32,260 bases of DNA. It comes from Clostridiales bacterium. Its GTDB lineage: Bacteria > Bacillota > Clostridia > Oscillospirales > Butyricicoccaceae. The stretch is from the NCBI GenBank assembly GCA_019421385.1, contig JAHZFK010000019.1, positions 28,811-61,070 on the forward strand, given 5' to 3'. The notes beneath the pieces were generated by a model, which worked only from the letters and a program-made list of their open reading frames with translations, ran no database searches and was not told where the DNA came from. Below are positions 30,063 to 32,260 of the stretch, piece by piece. How positions within the stretch are numbered: position 1 is the stretch's first letter; the number at the start of each line of letters is the position of its first letter. The position numbers and the translations under genes are program-made.

Positions 30063-31433
30063 ATGAAGCTGAAAACCCGGCTGGCCGTTGCGGTGTGCAA
30101 GGCCTCGGGCGCGGTTCTGCGTCGACTCGGCCGCGGCGGCACCAACCTGCCCGGTAAGCTGGCGCTTAAAATCGACAAAAATATCCTTGGGGAGTTGTCG
30201 CGCGGGGTCAAGGTCACGGTTGTGACCGGTACCAACGGCAAAACCACCACCTCGCGTATGATCGAGCAGGCCTTTGCTGATGCAGGGCTGAAATACTTTT
30301 CCAACAAATCGGGCGCAAATCTGCTGACCGGCATCATTGCAGTGTTTGCGCAGCATTGTACGCTTTCCGGCAAATGCCCGTATACACATGCGCTGATCGA
30401 GTGCGATGAGGCTGCGTTCCGCAAAACGAGTGAGTTTTTGCCGGTCGAGTGCTTGGTGGTCAACAACATTTTCCGTGACCAGCTCGATCGTTACGGTGAG
30501 ATCACGCATACCTTGAACGCGATCCGCGAGGGCATCACCCATGTGCCGGACGCGACGCTTTGCCTGAATGCGGACTGCTCGCTGACCGCTTCGCTGGCGC
30601 AGAAAATTCCGAACAAGGTTCTGTGGTTCGGCGTGAACGTCCCGATTTACGAGAATGCGGCGCATGAGCTGTCCGACGCGCCGTACTGCATCCACTGCAA
30701 GACTGAATATCAGTACGACTATATCACCTACGGCCATCTGGGCGGTTTCCGCTGCCCCAAATGCGGTTATCACCGGCATGAACCCGATGTGGCGGTGACG
30801 AAAATCCTTGGCGCGGGCGCAGATTCGTCCGATATCGAACTGTCCATCTGCGGCCGTATGCATGAGGTACACGTCAATCTGCCGGGTGGCTACAATATTT
30901 ATAATGCCGCGGCGGCTGCGGCGGTGTCGCATGTGGTCGGTATCGACGAGGAGACCGCAGTCAGTGCGCTTGGTCAGTTTGAGTGCGGCTTTGGTCGTGC
31001 CGAGCAGTTTACGCTGGGCAAGGCGCAGGCGCGCATGATGCTGGTCAAAAACCCGGCGGGCTTCAATCAGGTCATTAACCTGATCGCGCACGACAAGGGC
31101 ACCTGCAAGCTGGCGTTTTTGCTCAACGACCGTTTTGCGGACGGTACGGATATCAGCTGGATCTGGGACGTGGACTTCGAGACGCTGGCCGGGCAGGAAG
31201 CACGCTTTACGCGTATTCTGGTTTCCGGTGTGCGCGCGGATGATATGGCGCTGCGCCTGAAATACGCAGGCTTCACGACCGACCGCATTGAGGTCATTCG
31301 AGAATACGACGCGCTGCTGGAACAGGTCGGTACGGACGAGACGCCCGCGTTCCTGATGCCGACTTACACGGCGATGTTTGATCTGCGCGGTGAAATCGCC
31401 AAGCACACTGACGTGAAAGCGTTTTACGAATAA
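30063..31433 (+). CDS. murT: Lipid II isoglutaminyl synthase subunit MurT (Mur ligase-like)
   Basis: With GatD, MurT amidates the alpha-carboxyl of D-Glu in lipid II to D-isoglutamine, a step needed for normal peptidoglycan cross-linking. The Mur ligase ATP loop TGTNGKTT is at residues 55-62. The zinc-ribbon insertion peculiar to MurT is present, with Cys209, Cys212, Cys231 and Cys234 (YCIHC and FRCPKC). The C-terminal DUF1727 domain follows (PAGFNQVINLI and later segments). Length 456 is normal. AGGGG lies seven bases before the ATG. gatD follows 14 bases later, as in other Firmicutes. Confidence 0.95.
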   Translation: MKLKTRLAVAVCKASGAVLRRLGRGGTNLPGKLALKIDKNILGELSRGVKVTVVTGTNGKTTTSRMIEQAFADAGLKYFSNKSGANLLTGIIAVFAQHCTLSGKCPYTHALIECDEAAFRKTSEFLPVECLVVNNIFRDQLDRYGEITHTLNAIREGITHVPDATLCLNADCSLTASLAQKIPNKVLWFGVNVPIYENAAHELSDAPYCIHCKTEYQYDYITYGHLGGFRCPKCGYHRHEPDVAVTKILGAGADSSDIELSICGRMHEVHVNLPGGYNIYNAAAAAAVSHVVGIDEETAVSALGQFECGFGRAEQFTLGKAQARMMLVKNPAGFNQVINLIAHDKGTCKLAFLLNDRFADGTDISWIWDVDFETLAGQEARFTRILVSGVRADDMALRLKYAGFTTDRIEVIREYDALLEQVGTDETPAFLMPTYTAMFDLRGEIAKHTDVKAFYE

Positions 31434-31447
31434 GGGGGAGGGGAACT

Positions 31448-32185
31448 ATGGAACTGAATATCTGCCACCTGTACCCCGATATTTTGAACCTGTACGGCGA
31501 CCGGGGCAATATCATCACGATGAAGCGCCGGCTGGAGGCGCGCGGCATCAAGGCCAATATTGAAGAATGCTCGATCGGTCAGCCGGTTGACATTGATAAG
31601 CACGATATCTTCTTCATCGGCGGCGGGCAGGATTTCGAGCAGGAGGTGCTGCTGCGCGACCTTGCTGCGGGCAAGGGGCGTGATATCTGTACGGCAGTGG
31701 AGGAAGGAAAAGTATTCCTTGCCATCTGTGGTGGTTATCAAATGCTGGGGCAATATTACAAAACATGGGACGGCAACCAGCTCGACTTCATCGGCGCAAT
31801 CAATATCCACACGATTGGCGCAAAAGAACGCATGATCGGCAACTATATGTACCGCACGACGCCCGAAAGCGGTGGCTCAATCGTAGTCGGTTTTGAAAAC
31901 CATTCTGGCAAGACCTATCTGGGAGAGGATGTTGCGCCGCTGGGTATGGTGCTCAAGGGTTATGGCAACAACGGCGAGGATCAGACCGAGGGCGCACGCT
32001 ACAAAAACGTGTTTGCGACCTACTCACACGGCTCGCTGCTGCCCAAAAACCCGGTGCTGGCCGACTTTATCCTGCAAACGGCGCTGACGCGTAAGTATGA
32101 CCGGATCGAGCCGCTCACGCCGCTCGATGATGCAATCGAAAACCGCGCGCATGACTATATGGAGGAACGGCTGCGCCACGGATGA
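31448..32185 (+). CDS. gatD: Lipid II isoglutaminyl synthase glutaminase subunit GatD (CobB/CobQ-like)
   Basis: Class I glutamine amidotransferase of the CobB/CobQ-like type that releases ammonia from glutamine for MurT. The nucleophile Cys94 lies in LAICGGYQML and the catalytic His194 in TYSHGSLLPKNP, at the family's usual positions. The N-terminus LYPDILNLYGDRGN is characteristic of GatD. Length 245 residues. GGAGGGG precedes the ATG. It forms a two-gene operon with murT. No terminator is seen in the 75 bases that remain, so the operon may continue. Confidence 0.95.
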   Translation: MELNICHLYPDILNLYGDRGNIITMKRRLEARGIKANIEECSIGQPVDIDKHDIFFIGGGQDFEQEVLLRDLAAGKGRDICTAVEEGKVFLAICGGYQMLGQYYKTWDGNQLDFIGAINIHTIGAKERMIGNYMYRTTPESGGSIVVGFENHSGKTYLGEDVAPLGMVLKGYGNNGEDQTEGARYKNVFATYSHGSLLPKNPVLADFILQTALTRKYDRIEPLTPLDDAIENRAHDYMEERLRHG

Positions 32186-32260
32186 ACCTTGCGCACCCGT
32201 TTCCCGGGATGTAGGTTTGTCAAACATATTGGACAGAGAACTCTGCAGGAGAAAGCCAAC
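32186..32260 (+). other. Short intergenic end of window
   Basis: Seventy-five bases follow gatD without a clear terminator. An AGGAG at about 32246-32252 near the edge could be the ribosome binding site of a gene starting just beyond the window. Confidence 0.3.

Overview
The window looks like chromosomal core DNA from a fairly GC-rich member of the Clostridia, most like the Oscillospiraceae/Butyricicoccaceae group of gut anaerobes. Reasons: AGGAGG-type ribosome binding sites, consensus sigma-A promoters, a T-box riboswitch before cysS, a MurT/GatD pair, a BglG/LicT-type antiterminator, a stand-alone NifS/NifU pair and an iron-dependent alcohol dehydrogenase. The genus is an inference from gene content. 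I see no phage, insertion sequence, CRISPR array or integrase.

Layout. 1-5.6 kb: highly expressed gap with its own terminator, then a minus-strand block of rnr (RNase R), a patatin-like lipase and a uracil permease that carries an in-frame TGA. 5.7-7.3 kb: a two-gene plus operon (short-chain dehydrogenase, TtcA-like PP-loop protein). 7.4-10.8 kb, minus: a Zn/Cd/Pb-type P1B-ATPase with a repetitive His/Cys tail and an operator-like palindrome at its promoter, and an EamA-type transporter. 10.9-11.2 kb: tRNA-Asn-Trp-Thr operon on the minus strand with consensus promoter and terminator. 11.3-13.5 kb: iron alcohol dehydrogenase (minus) divergent from a PF06541-type membrane protein with a coiled-coil tail (plus), sharing overlapping promoters. 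13.7-19.0 kb, plus: nifS-nifU (Fe-S cluster assembly) and mfd (transcription-coupled repair). 19.0-21.4 kb: an unrecognised 187-residue protein (minus) and a Cys-specific T-box driving cysS (plus). 21.5-23.1 kb, minus: cutC and a LicT-type antiterminator. 23.3-26.1 kb, plus: trkA-trkH potassium uptake. 26.1-29.8 kb, minus: two tandem paralogous, probably exported YD-repeat-like proteins downstream of a phosphoglucomutase. 30.1-32.2 kb, plus: murT-gatD, which amidate lipid II.

Most genes are separate housekeeping units, each closed by an intrinsic terminator. Several of these terminators lie between converging genes and can serve both. Coupled modules are SDR/ttcA-like (4-base overlap), trkA/trkH (4-base overlap), murT/gatD, nifS/nifU, rnr/patatin and cutC/antiterminator. 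For seven genes I set a start inside the longest open frame because the promoter or ribosome binding site requires it.

I do not see a clear new multi-gene system. The most promising items are the interrupted uracil permease, the tandem exported YD-like pair, the antiterminator paired with cutC without any PTS gene, the unassigned 187-residue protein, and the metal-pump repeats with their operator.
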